A stretch of 64,000 bases of DNA, from positions 3,124,501 to 3,188,500 of the forward strand of contig JBAMJR010000161.1 of the NCBI GenBank assembly GCA_038501785.1, in the 5' to 3' direction. Of this stretch, positions 9,674 to 20,412 are shown one piece after another (position 1 is the first letter of the stretch; every line of letters starts with the position of its first letter). The translations under genes and the position numbers were made by a program. Under the pieces are notes generated by a model. The model had not been told where the DNA came from. It saw nothing but the letters and a program-made list of their open reading frames with translations, and did not search any database. Origin of the DNA: Myoxocephalus aenaeus (lineage: Eukaryota > Chordata > Actinopteri > Perciformes > Cottidae).

Positions 9674-11789
9674 TCTCTGCGCCTGAAACTATTGACAAGG
9701 CCAAAAACAAAACGCTCAAGGATATCTCAATGGTAAGTTCCTCCACCATTGCAGGGAATTTGAACAAATAAACTTCTTGTCAAAATCTTTCTCGGCTTCA
9801 GCATCACTGTCCCTTGATATTATAACCTGATCCTGTTTCACTAATCTATAGCCATATTTCAGTCTTTTCTCCAATCTTTGCAAAAGTGCAACATTTCTGT
9901 CTGAAATGAAGTAGTAGCATAAACATGTAAATACTAAAGTCCGTACAAGTACCTCCAGATTGTATTGTAGTGCAGTACTTGAGTAAACATAGACCTTCTA
10001 CTTTCCACTGTATGACCTGCTGTGTAGCTACTACAGTGTTTTCTAATCGTGCAACAGTCTCACCTGTTTATCTGTGTTTTAACAGTTGCTTTACTATCAG
10101 TTTTCTCCAGTAGCGTGTGTCTTTTTCCGGCCTCATGTGTTGTTTTGAAGTTGCTAGATGCTGATAAGCTGCCAACCTGGCAACCCTGGCTGTGCTTCGT
10201 TTGTTTCTCTCTTTTTTTCCCCTCATCTTCTCTCTTCTCCCTTCACCAGTGATTCATTTGTTTTCAGTAGAAGGAGATGAGGGCAAGAGGTATGAATCTT
10301 CACAGGTGGCTGCTGTGCTAACAGAAGGAGGGAATTAGATTTCACACCCTGTGTGTTGGTGCGTGTGAAGAAAGTTATTTCTCAGAGTGCAATAAGAGAA
10401 TATGTAAGATCTAAGCCAGTGCCCCAGGTAGAGTTTATTGTTGCCACTAAGGATATTCATAGTGCATAACAGACCTGGTCAATTCAATGTGTCTCCTCTT
10501 TTTGTCTCTCTCTGTATTATAGCATTGTGCTTTTTGATCTTTTATACTTTAACCAACAGGTTACACATATATTCTCCCATTTTCATCTTTAGTTTAACTT
10601 TCTGCTATGTTTTCTTTACTGACAGCAGTAGCATGATTCTGCGCTGACTGTAAACCCATGAAACCCTTGCACTGCCCTTGGAAAGGTCTTGATGCTGTTT
10701 GGGTGACTGACATCTAATGTATAAACCTGCATGACCCTGCGATGGAGCTCAAAGGGAGACAATTAACTGTCTGTGTTGTCTCTCTGTTGTACCCTTCTAT
10801 CTGTGTGAATGTTTTCAACTGCAGCTTTCTGAATCATTGCCCAACAAAAGGACCTCTGGCAATGGCAGCCATGCAGTGCCTGCCCGAAACAATTTGGGTC
10901 ACACCCCGAAAAACAGATAAGAGGGTTGCTCTGAGACTCATCCTGAGCCATGATGCAAAGTCTACAGAGAGTTGTGAGCGAGCGATTGAGAGATGAGGCA
11001 GTAAGAATAATATAAAGTCGGAGGATAAAAAAGTGCAGAGAATAAACCAGAGATGTACTTCAGCATTTTGAAGCTGAAGTGGAAGTGAAGAGAGAGACGA
11101 GAGAGGAAACTTGCAGTGAAAACAATGTTGGGTTGAGGGAGCAAGAAACAAATGACTGGCTGGATGATCAGACTCTTGATAGAATTGAGAACTAGCTCAA
11201 GAGAATGGGTGGGAGAAAAGTCAAGTGAGGCAGCAAATAGTTGTGCAGGAAAAGTGAGGAAATCTACCAATAACACTTGATTGGGCCAAAGAATGGATTG
11301 GAAAAAGTCGGAAATAGGCAGAAAGGGACCTGCAGAGTAATGTCATTGTCATGTATCTGAACTTGATGATTTTTGGTTTTCAGATTGGTTGAAGAAAGAC
11401 ATGCTCCCTAATGGGTTGAAATATTTATTTGGCTGCGATGTGACCAAGCGCAACTAAAAACTGTTTTACAAAGTTCTTGAAAAGTTTACGTTTTGGAGAT
11501 ATATTTTTGTCATAGGACAGCCACAATATGCAAGACTGTGCTTTATAATAAGATCATTTTCATTTACATCACCCAAGAGGGTTTGTTTCACCACCAGCAC
11601 TAACATTAAATATACATTGGACTGGACTGATATCCCTCCAAGACTAAAATGTCTGGAAAACCACAAAATCTTCAATGGTGAGACAACTAGAGATTGCTAG
11701 AGATTGTTTTTTATTCAGGCAATGTACATATTCGAGGGCTGCATTCAGGAGATTTTAAAGAACGCCAAAGACCTCTAACTTACTGTATC
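9674..11789. other. No gene recognised
   Basis: Several short open frames occur (for example 10742-10996), but none has recognisable motifs or clear splice context. No tRNA-like fold or known repeat was recognised. Confidence 0.45.
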
Positions 11790-12735
11790 TCTTTAACTAT
11801 TTCTACAATGCACACTACTCTGCAATCGTCGGCCTCATCTCCGCCGATGATGACAGGGAATACAGAGAACTGAACCAGGACTTTTTAGGATGGTGCAGCG
11901 GAACCGCCTCCAGATAAACTCCAGCAAGACCAAGGAGTTGGTGGTGGACTTCCACTGGGGTAAACGCGCGTACCTGGGTGTTCACTTGAACAACAAACTG
12001 GACTGGTCCGACCACGCTCATGCTCTAGGGACAGAGCAGATTCTTTCTGCTGAGGAGACTGAGGTATTTTGGGGTGTAGGGGGCACTCCTGAAGACTGTG
12101 TGGTGGCATCAGCCATCTTCTATGGAGTGGTCTTTTGGAGCAGCAGCATCACGGCGGCTGACAGGAGGAGACTAAACAAGCTGGTGAGGAAGGCCAGCAG
12201 TGTGCTGGGGTGTCCTCTGGATACTGTGGAGGTGGTGGGAGACAGGAGGATGATGGCTAAGCTCTCATCCCTGATGAACCACGCCTCCCACCCCATGCAG
12301 GACACTCTGGCAGTGCTGCACAGCTCCTTCAGCCACCGGCTGATTCATCCCTGGTGTCTGAGGGAGAGGTACCGTAAGTCCTTCCTTCCCGGTGCTGTCA
12401 GGCTGCATAACAAGCTGAGCTCACAGTAGACCACTAACACTTAACTTTAATCACTTTGGACACTTGGACACTTTACTCACGGTGGACACTTTGATTGCAC
12501 TCATCTGGTGCAACATAAATACATTTAAGTACTTTTATATACTTTTTATTCCATCTGTATATTTAATTAGAAATTGCTACTGTATTCTTCTCTTTACCGT
12601 TTTTTACTACTGTTTATTGTTATTTTTATTTATATTACTTGATTGTTTTTACTATGTGTCTGTCTTGTATGCAAGGCTGCTGTAATCCTGCAATTTCCCC
12701 ACTGCAGGATTAATAAAGGATTATTTTATTTTATC
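11790..12735 (+). mobile_element. Rex1/L2-like LINE, 5'-truncated and frameshifted
   Basis: The 3' part of a non-LTR element. Sense begins around 11800 (SAIVGLISADDDREYRELNQDF), changes frame near 11885-11890 and continues in the frame of 11890-12429. The 3' end has the polyadenylation-like tail AATAAAGGATTATTTTATTTTATC (12709-12732), typical of this group. An internal gap separates VVDFHWGK from the LGVH motif, and the palm is absent. Confidence 0.75.
11890..12429 (+). pseudogene. Rex1/L2-like LINE reverse transcriptase fragment
   Basis: A 179-codon frame. RNRLQINSSKTKELVVDF at the start and the later FYGVVFWSSSITAADRRRLNKL, ASSVLGCPLDTVE and RERYRKSFLPGAVRLHNKL are C-terminal reverse-transcriptase motifs of Rex1/L2-related LINEs. 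It is 5' truncated, has a frameshift at its left end and an out-of-family stretch around nt 12040-12090 that suggests an internal indel. No activity is expected. Confidence 0.75.
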
Positions 12736-15700
12736 TTTTTTGTCCAATAAATTAATTGAATCACTCTTCACTGCCCCCTCATTGAAAGAGAACTGTGTGG
12801 CGGGAAAACTCAAATGCAGATTTAAAAGTATTGCCCACAACAACAACCCTCTGCAGAGGCAGCTGAGGCGACTGGATTTGCAGCTATGCGGCAGGGCACA
12901 AGGGTGAATCAACACCATGAACCATTCCGTTCATCCCGGGTTTAAGTTTTTTGTCCCTGGCTGCAAAATGCAAATAAACAGCAAAAACTGCCTGTTTTCC
13001 TGATGCATTAGACCTCAAAGAAACGAGTATGTAGGATTGTATTGTACTTTTTATTTGATATGTTGTACTTGAGATAAGAATTTTCAGTTTTTACAAAGGG
13101 ATCAGTCTTCACTGCCTTCTCTTTCTACTAAATAACTTACATACCGACAGTTGTTGCCTCTTTTAAGAGCCAATCATGTCAGATACTTTTGAAGACACAC
13201 TGTATACCAATTTGTTATCCCTTTATTTCACTTAAACGATCGGTGTGTCAGGCTGCACTTAAACTTTGAGAAGTTGCCAGTTGAATGTTAAATGCCTTCT
13301 TGTGGAATATTAATATATTTCCAATCAAACATGCCAAGAATTCATCTTTTTGATTGACTATTGTCTTAGTATGAGGTAGAGAGCACTCCTCTGGGATTAT
13401 TTTTGACCTGCACAAAATATAATGATTGGGACGACATATAGAGATAGATTGATTGACAGAAATGGAGAAAAGGCATTTTAATTGGCAGTCAGACCCCGGT
13501 CATTGTCAAGTAGTTGAAGGAATGAGTGATTTGTTGAGCACTCAAAGAGACTGATTTATACTGGCAGTGTCTGTAAACACAGGTTTGAAGGAGTCAATGG
13601 AGTTTCCAAGCATTGATTTGCTCATTTTAAACCAGCTCTCATTGGGGATACTGTGTAGACACTGTCTACTCATACATTATAGACTGTCCTTCTTATCTTT
13701 GGTATTTAGTCTCTTTCTTTTTTCTCTTTGTTTAGTTTTTTCTGTTTTGGCAGTAAGAAATCCACAATGATACCTCCACCGCTTTTGTCTGTCGGAGGAT
13801 TTGCAGGCAACACATCTGTACATGTTGCATAATATGATTACACAAAAAAAGTATCAATTTAACCAGTCTGCAAATTTCAGAAAAATAATGAAATGGGAGG
13901 GAATTTACAATTTTTTTCCTGCAGATTCAGAATGCAATGAACTCTCACGGCTGCAACTTCACTTTGAGAAAGCTTTGATAAGGGAAATCTATTTCCTCCC
14001 ACTCTGAGGCAGCCTTGGGCCCACTGCTGTGGCCAGTTATGGAATTCCCTTTCTGTCGCTGTGGGTAGACAAGGTGCTGTATCTCATCAAGCTGGGAAGC
14101 AGTGATGAGGACAGGTGTGTTCACACTATATTTTGGTCATCATCCCCCAAACCAGAAAATTACACGGCATTTTACTCAGTTTACAGTGCCTGATTGCAAA
14201 AAAAAGAAGAAATTAAACATTGACCCATACAGCCTTTAACTCATTCATGACTGGAATATTTCAGTGGCCTATCATCTTTCCTCATTAGCACCAAATTCAA
14301 ATGAACTGTATTCTTGAGATTCACAGAAAAACACAACTAGCCTTTTCTCCTAAAAATTACACCCCCCTACTCCAATATGAACGACTTTTTTAGTGAAACC
14401 CATTTTGTCTGGGATTACATTTGCCTTTGACCTATCACAAATACGTTTCAAATGATTCAGTGAACGGGGTTGGGGTGGTAGATAGGACAAGGGTTCCACC
14501 GAGGAGACTGCTGTTTGTGTCCCTTGTGAACCAAGTACTTTTGTTGCATTTTGTTTTTTCTTTTAAATTTTGTAGTCATTTGAACCTAAACCATGATGTT
14601 TTTTTTTTTGCATCAAACCTAACCAAGACGTGTTATAGTCAAAAGTTAAGGAAGTAGTTTTTAAACATTTTATTATGTGTTTTACCGTAATTTAAACGTT
14701 AATGAAATGTTTCAAACTCTCAGCCCTCTCAGTCAAAATGTAACTGAGAGTGTGGTTTAGTTGTATGGAAGCATCATTTTGTAGTGAAACAGGGTAGCAA
14801 CACTCATGGTGTTTTTTCTCTCTCTGGTGAAGCACATACATATAGAAATACTAACACGTGTTTTCAGACAAGGGTAAAACAGTTTTTTTCTTCTATCTTA
14901 AGTAACAAATAAAGACCACTTGAGAAGTGCTATGGAATAATAGTGTTATACTTTGAAGTGTCTTTTATCACGTAACCCTTCAGACAAGCCAGACTATATT
15001 CATACACTATAAAGAACGCACACTGCAGTTAAGGCAACAAAAGCCCAGAATTAACTCTATTGCCCCCTTTGTTTTTGAAGTCTGTGTAGCACAAACCAGT
15101 TAGAGAAAAGATATGGGCTGTTCAGGCATCAACACTCAGTATAAACATGGCATATATAATGAAGTAAAATCAAAAATACATAACTAACACAAATAAAATT
15201 CCTAATGGGAGGAAATAGCTCTCAAAGTTGTTCATTATGAACAAGGTGGAGAGGGGGCTGCTCTGCCTCATTGCAGATAATAGTCCTGACATGGTGTCAC
15301 ACATCCCTCCCTGGGGTAATGTTGTTCCTCTGTTGAGAATCTCCTCTAGAGAATGGTTCTCCTAACTGCCTGGTCAGGAAACCTTGGTGAACTGTCATGT
15401 TCCCTCCCCACTGCTACCCTGGAGGCCGCCCCAGCAGTTGTTGGTGCTGTGCTGCATTGCAGCGCAACTCTTTCTCTGTTGTGTCCTCTTGAACACTGGG
15501 CTGCTGTGAGAAGATAACCTCTCGGTGTCATTGCTAGTTTCATAACACTAAACTGTTTTCTCCTCTTCTGTGTCCTCTGCTCTTCTAGAATATATTTAGA
15601 TCCCAAACACAACATGAGCTGCAGACCAGAATGGTGTTAGAGCCCCTATATCTTTTCTGTATTTCTGGTCTATACCATTGAACAACTCTTTTTTTTTTTA

Positions 15701-16231
15701 AGCTTTACCTATTCACTATTTACTTTCATGTCCTTGGCTGTAACCTCACTGTCTGACTCACTGTCTGTGTCTTGTCTCTCTTGAAATAGGAATAGATTGT
15801 CATACTGTAAGACAATTAGGCAAATGTTTACCTCCACCGACTCTCCTTTCTCTTTTGCTTTTCTCTGTGTGTGTCTGTATGTCTTGTTTTTATTGACAGT
15901 ATATGTATCAATGTCTGAAATTGTGGGATGTTTACGTTGGGCCAGATGCTACATTATGGGGTTCCTCCAGAGGTGTACAATATTTTAGGGTTGTTTGTTA
16001 TTTTCTAGGTGATTGCACAGTGTTTACCAAATTATCTTTGGTTAGAAAGCAAACACAACTTCAGATAGTCTTGTTGCCTTGATTGGCTCTTTCACCTACT
16101 TTTAAGATAGAAAATCAGCCAGTCAATCAATCGTTCTCTGATTTTAGGACCTGCAGCTCCATGGAAAGCGTTCCTCTGCCTGCAGTCCTCCATGAACCTT
16201 CACAGGCCTGCAGCACTATCCTAATTTCGGT
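12736..16231. other. No gene recognised
   Basis: Long AT-rich stretch with scattered short frames, none with a recognisable domain, RNA gene or transposon end. Confidence 0.45.
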
Positions 16232-16322
16232 ATTATGAAGGAAGAGTTCGACATTTTGGGAAATACGCTTATTTGTTTGATTTGAGAAGATTAATACCAC
16301 TCTAATGTTTGTATAGTAAATA
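16232..16322 (+). repeat. Fragment of a common percomorph interspersed repeat
   Basis: The wording around GACATTTTGGGAAATACGCT (16250-16269), followed by GAGAAGATTAATACCACTCT, is one I recognise from many percomorph fish sequences, where a longer repeat carries these words. Its class is unknown to me. Recognition is from memory of the pattern, not from a search. Confidence 0.5.
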
Positions 16323-17659
16323 TAACACTACTTATTGCAGCCAATTTATATTTTGTTCATGTAACCGAAATGTAGAAAAGTTTTCCTGCTGTAGGAGAGG
16401 GATGAATTTTGAATGTGGTGTTTTTTTCTGTTTTCCAAGTAGTGTGGCTACTTTCAGCACCACGGACAGTTCCTCTGCCTGCAGCGTTTAACTAGTGCAA
16501 TAAACCACACAGCCCTGCTGCACAAAGTTGATTTCCAAAAAACTGGCGACACTTCTACATGTTCATGTGACCAGTATGCCAGATAATGGGTCCAAATCAC
16601 ACAAGTTCACCATTTAACGCAGGCCTTCTTTCACAGTTGCCTACACTACTGAAGATACTCCTGTAGTTGGAGGCCAACAAAGCGTAGTCTTCTAGAATTG
16701 ATATGTCATTGTGTCACTTTAACAATACTTTTTTTTCATGTTAAAATTGTCCGGACATGATTTTCAAGCAATGCATCCCCATTTCATTAATTTATTCAAT
16801 GCATATTCATATAGTGTTCTCTTTTTTTTCATTTTGTCCCTTCTTATTTTTGAGGCTGAAGCTTCGTTTTCAGCTCAACAAAGACATGCTGTGATCATTT
16901 AGAACTTTTCCAAACCAGCTTTTCATACAGTTGTCAAGGGAAACGACAAAAAAGGCACCCATCTCTTTGCTTTGAAAAAAGATGACATATAACTGCTCTA
17001 GTGCCCGAATAACTGAGGAAAACATCAAAGCTGATTGGTGGGTTGTTTCTAAAAGAGTCAGATGTGTTTAATGTGTTTACATGCTGAATTTTATCCCATT
17101 ATTATTTGTATGCTAGATTAGTCCTGTTTATAGATTGGGAAAGTCAACAACATATTCTGTTTACTGTCACTGAAGCCCTTGATGAGGAACTGATTAGGAT
17201 ATGTACCCGGTGTATAAAAACATCCATCGGGATGCTGAGACATTTATACTCTTTATCCCATTTGCCGGTGGGTTTCATGCTCTATGAGTTTTCCTATTTT
17301 CATCCTATGTGGAACGTCAGATGTATGATTGGATTTATGAATGGCCTGAAGAGCACCCAGCAGAAATGTGCATTGTTGTGTGATGTAAGTGCTATATTGT
17401 GAAACATGTTGCACCTTGCACAGTGGGACAGCCCAGGCAGATATCATCTCAGCGGCTGATATGCTTTATGATCATGTTCCATTTCTCAGGCAGACTGACA
17501 GAGCTTTTCTCTGGAGTCGCTCAAGTGGAACTGAAGTTCTCAAGCACACGTTAAGTTACAGACACATAGCTCATTAAGAAACAATCTATCACACCCCACT
17601 GCTCACTTTCAAACATCACGCGCAAACTTCCTCATCTCGCTTCTCACTGGCTTTCTTCA

Positions 17660-17665
<6 letters not shown>
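16323..17665. other. No gene recognised
   Basis: Short frames only (for example 17106-17402); no motif, repeat end or RNA gene recognised. Confidence 0.45.

Positions 17666-17717
<52 letters not shown>
17666..17717. repeat. CA microsatellite
   Basis: Uninterrupted AC dinucleotide run about 97 bp upstream of the provirus insertion point. Confidence 0.95.
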
Positions 17718-17719
<2 letters not shown>

Positions 17720-17743
17720 AGGAAAACATTCATGTTTTCCTTC
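17718..17743. repeat. Perfect 12-bp inverted repeat
   Basis: GAAGGAAAACAT, a TC spacer, and ATGTTTTCCTTC form a near-perfect palindrome directly after the CA repeat and 66 bp before the provirus duplication. It could extrude as a cruciform. No protein-binding role is known. Confidence 0.85.
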
Positions 17744-17809
17744 TCTCCTCCCTCCCTCTCTTCCTTGTACCAGAATACCTGACTGAAGTGGGCCTGGATT
17801 GGATCCTTT

Positions 17810-17813
17810 AAAC
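17810..17813. repeat. Target-site duplication, left copy (AAAC)
   Basis: AAAC immediately before the 5' LTR matches AAAC immediately after the 3' LTR. A 4-bp duplication is usual for gammaretrovirus-type integrases. Confidence 0.85.
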
Positions 17814-18151
17814 TGATAATATAAATCCTTATATTCTGTAGATATTCTTCATTGTATTACTCTTCATGTCTATTAAAGTTCAGGCTAGCGAGGTCAGTAT
17901 AACACAGCTATGCAGCTGTTGTGTCTATGAAATGTCCAGTTCCCAAGGGAAGGTAGTCACACGCCTGCGCACTTCAACACCCACAACTGTTTATCAGTAT
18001 ATTGACATTCTGGAAGCAGACTGGTCGTTGCACGTTCCAGTCTTGTGAGAAAAGATGAGAACACGGGATTCTCCTCCTCTTGACAGGACAGAGCGAATCA
18101 GATGTTAGGACGAGGCGAGACGAACCTGTGACGATAAACTGTGTATGAAAG

Positions 18152-18172
18152 GCCCCACTTCCGTGGTGGGGC
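18152..18172 (+). other. Hairpin in the presumed R region
   Basis: GCCCCAC and GTGGGGC pair perfectly over 7 bp around a 7-nt loop, just downstream of the possible TATA-like box, so it could fold at the 5' end of the viral RNA. The same hairpin recurs in the 3' LTR at 30268-30288. Confidence 0.5.
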
Positions 18173-18262
18173 AGTTGTTCTTTGACCAACCTGCGTGTTG
18201 GCTGTACCACTCACTGCTTTTGCAATTGCAGCGCTTGCTACTTTACTTGTGATCATTTAGTA

Positions 18263-18268
18263 AATAAA
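18263..18268 (+). terminator. AATAAA polyadenylation signal in the 5' LTR
   Basis: AATAAA within TAAATAAATATAG. The copy in the 3' LTR (30379-30384) would be the one used to end viral RNA. Confidence 0.6.
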
Positions 18269-18336
18269 TATAGAGAACGAGAGAAGTTGTCGAACTGAGT
18301 TCTTCCAGGCATCCAATAATTGACACACGCTAACAG

Positions 18337-18351
18337 TGGTGACCCCGACGT
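18337..18351 (+). other. Primer-binding site, tRNA-Trp type
   Basis: TGGTGACCCCGACGT lies one base after the 5' LTR and is complementary to the 3' end of vertebrate tRNA-Trp (ACGTCGGGGTCACCA) over 15 bases. The match stops at base 16. It overlaps the palindrome CCGACGTCGG (18345-18354). Confidence 0.85.
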
Positions 18352-18465
18352 CGGTTGGTTGATCTGGACAAAGATAAAGACAAAGAGCGGTGACGTCCGT
18401 TTCCCGGGCCCCCTGCCGAGGGCCGGCGGCTGTTTGGCGGTTGACAACGAGAGGCGCCTCAAAGA

Positions 18466-18477
18466 TAACAGGTGAGC
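18466..18477 (+). promoter_or_regulatory. Major splice donor candidate (CAG|GTGAGC)
   Basis: ACAG|GTGAGC with the junction after 18471 is a near-consensus donor about 120 nt downstream of the primer site, the expected place for the donor of spliced env RNA. The acceptor upstream of the env ATG at 27395 was not identified with confidence. Confidence 0.6.
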
Positions 18478-18761
18478 AGACAACCTTTTGTTCAGATGAA
18501 TAAAATGTCTGTGATTGGCTAAACTAAATTTAGTTGTCAACAGCTGAAAAGCCTCTACCCATAGTTTAGAAATAGTTAAAAAATTGTCCCTGATCACACG
18601 TAAAGTACAAAGCACATATTTCCATGGGTTTTTTTATAGGGAAAGACAATAAGTGTCCGCTGGTAGGGATCTAGGTAAAAAATATATAAAGAGTCTAATT
18701 AGGACATAAGGTACGCTCGTGAGAGCTACCGGAGGTTGACTCTTAGTCGATAGAAGTTCAT

Positions 18762-18919
18762 GTTGAAGTCCGTAGGTACGTGGATACCTCTGATAAAACA
18801 AGTTGAAGTCCGTATGCTATGTTGATACCTCTGATAAGAGTCCAAGTTGAAGTCCGTATGCTATGTTGATACCTCTGGGAGACCAAGTTGAAGTTCGTAG
18901 ATACGTAGATACCTCTGGC
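18762..18919 (+). repeat. Four tandem ~41-bp repeats in the leader
   Basis: Units start at 18762, 18802, 18846 and 18887, each with GTTGAAGTCCGTA or GTTGAAGTTCGTA and a later GATACCTCTG. The two middle units are nearly identical; the outer two share a variant (GGTACGTGGATACC, AGATACGTAGATACC). Confidence 0.85.
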
Positions 18920-19272
18920 AACTGAGCCACTATATTCAAAGCACGCAGAGACTGGGTCCACGTGTACGGTCAGTTTACCGCAGGGAGCGATGCCGCTATA
19001 AGGCGAGGGAAGGACACAGGGACAGATTTGTTGTTTTTCATATGCTGTGTGGGCAAATGTGTGGGAGGCTTGTTGTGGATCTTGGTGTTTTTAACGAGAC
19101 CTGAAATCCGTGTGTATCAGGAAACTGAAAATTCCTCGGATGAATGGTGTTCGACCAGACTACATATCTGTGGGGCATTGAAGGGGAATAAAAGGGAAAA
19201 TCATAGTCTAAGGGTACTACGGAGCAGGGAGAAATAAAACAATATTGTTGAATTGGCGTTATAAGTCCTCAG

Positions 19273-19318
19273 CAATCGAGCGCTGTATCTCTCTGATACA
19301 GTAGAAGCTTCTCGATTG
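19273..19318 (+). other. Two-tier hairpin in the leader
   Basis: An outer 8-bp stem (CAATCGAG with CTCGATTG) encloses an inner perfect 7-bp stem (CTGTATC with GATACAG) around a 5-nt loop TCTCT, with 2 nt on the left and 9 nt on the right between stems. A folded RNA element such as a dimerisation or packaging signal is plausible but not shown. Confidence 0.6.
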
Positions 19319-20159
19319 GATTCACAGTATTGGGTAATGCATCCTTTTCTCCTGGCTTCGAAGGATACGTGTAAATGAAAATAAAATAAACTTTGTGGAA
19401 AGTGACCGTCGTGTACGGTCTCACAGAGAGTCCGGCTGGTGACGTGGAGGCGTGTGCTGTGGGAGTTGTTGAAATACCTAACGTAGAGGGTCTAACGTAC
19501 AGAGAACACGACCGGGGAGTCGCTGTGCGTGCTGAAAAAGAGAGAACAGGAAAAGAGTTTTTCTGGTGCTGTGGGAGTTGGCGGTCTGATTTGTGTCCTC
19601 TGACGGTCTGATTTGTGGCCGGCTGGACGAGGTCAGGATTGATAAGATAGGGAGAACAGAGCTGAGCGTGACGAAGTTTTTGCGAAACGCTTCCGGAAGC
19701 TGCAGAGTGGAGACTTGGAAGAGATACAGGTCAAGAGAGCAGTAAACCACGAGGCTTAGCCTAGCATATCGGCTAATCCTCTTAGCAGAACAGGAAAGGC
19801 GAGACCGGAAATAGAAGAAAAGGGGAGTCAAGAACATCTCAAGACACAGGAGAGATAGAAGGGGGAGTACTACACCCAAAATAAGAAATAGTGCCCCTAG
19901 TGGTAGGGACAGGACACTCGTACCCCAGCGGGCAGATAGGGTATAGCAGTGAGATTTAACCCTTTGGCACCAAAATTAATATCCACATAAAAACACATTT
20001 TCGCAACCAAATTGACGTTGTCATACACCATCCGGACGTCAGAGCTGGTGGATAATAATAATTATAGAGTTGAATAAGTAGTAAGAATAAGGATAAATAA
20101 GTTTTTTAGATCAGGTTACACTCTCATACATCAACAGAAAGCAAATATTGATTTGATCG

Positions 20160-20345
20160 CAGTTTGGCACATTATTTTAATTTTTTTATTGTTGAGGTTT
20201 TTTCAAGGTTCTTTAATTGTGTTTTGAGATTATTATTTTTTTTGTTAAATTCTTTTGAATTTTATTAATTACATTTTTTTAAATTTTTTTTTTATTATTA
20301 TTTTAATTTAAATTTTTTTTTTTTTTAATTTAAAAGGGAAAAAAT
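20160..20345 (+). repeat. AT-rich low-complexity tract before gag
   Basis: Almost pure T and A with runs of T up to about 15, ending about 70 nt before the gag ATG at 20413. It contrasts with the rest of the leader and the purine-rich gag. Confidence 0.8.
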
Positions 20346-20412
20346 CATTTTTAGTTTCATGAAGGTATTTTTTATTTTTTTGGCCGCATCAAACCTCCAT
20401 AAACTGTTCAAT

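Larger units (their letters stand above)
17814..18335 (+). repeat. 5' LTR
   Basis: 522 bp, starting TGATAATATAAATCC and ending GACACACGCTAACA. It contains a possible GATAAA TATA-like box at 18133-18138, a hairpin at 18152-18172 and an AATAAA signal at 18263-18268. If these are used, R would start near 18160 and end shortly after about 18285. I see no canonical TATAAA box at the expected position. Read against the 3' LTR I find no difference. Confidence 0.95.
18352..20412 (+). other. Retroviral leader, about 2 kb, non-coding
   Basis: The stretch from the primer site to the gag ATG is about 2.06 kb. It holds a splice donor, four ~41-bp tandem repeats, a nested hairpin and an AT-rich tract close to gag. 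The open frames in it start with GTG or TTG and show no protein motif. It must carry the packaging signal, and translation of gag would have to pass or bypass many upstream ATGs, so an internal ribosome entry or a leader splice is conceivable. Confidence 0.7.

Noticed and set aside
10742..10996. 84-codon frame as a gene
   Set aside because: Isolated, no motif, opposite-strand frames of the same size overlap it.
17866..18210. 60- and 78-codon frames inside each LTR
   Set aside because: They occur in both LTRs only because the LTRs are identical; no motif and no reason to be translated.
18962..19611. Leader frames of 91 and 72 codons as an accessory gene
   Set aside because: They begin with GTG or TTG and show no recognisable protein feature.
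20359..20412. Gag start at the ATG at 20359
   Set aside because: The upstream 18 codons are a continuation of the T-rich tract; the ATG at 20413 gives a Gly-2 N-terminus typical of matrix proteins. The upstream start cannot be fully excluded.
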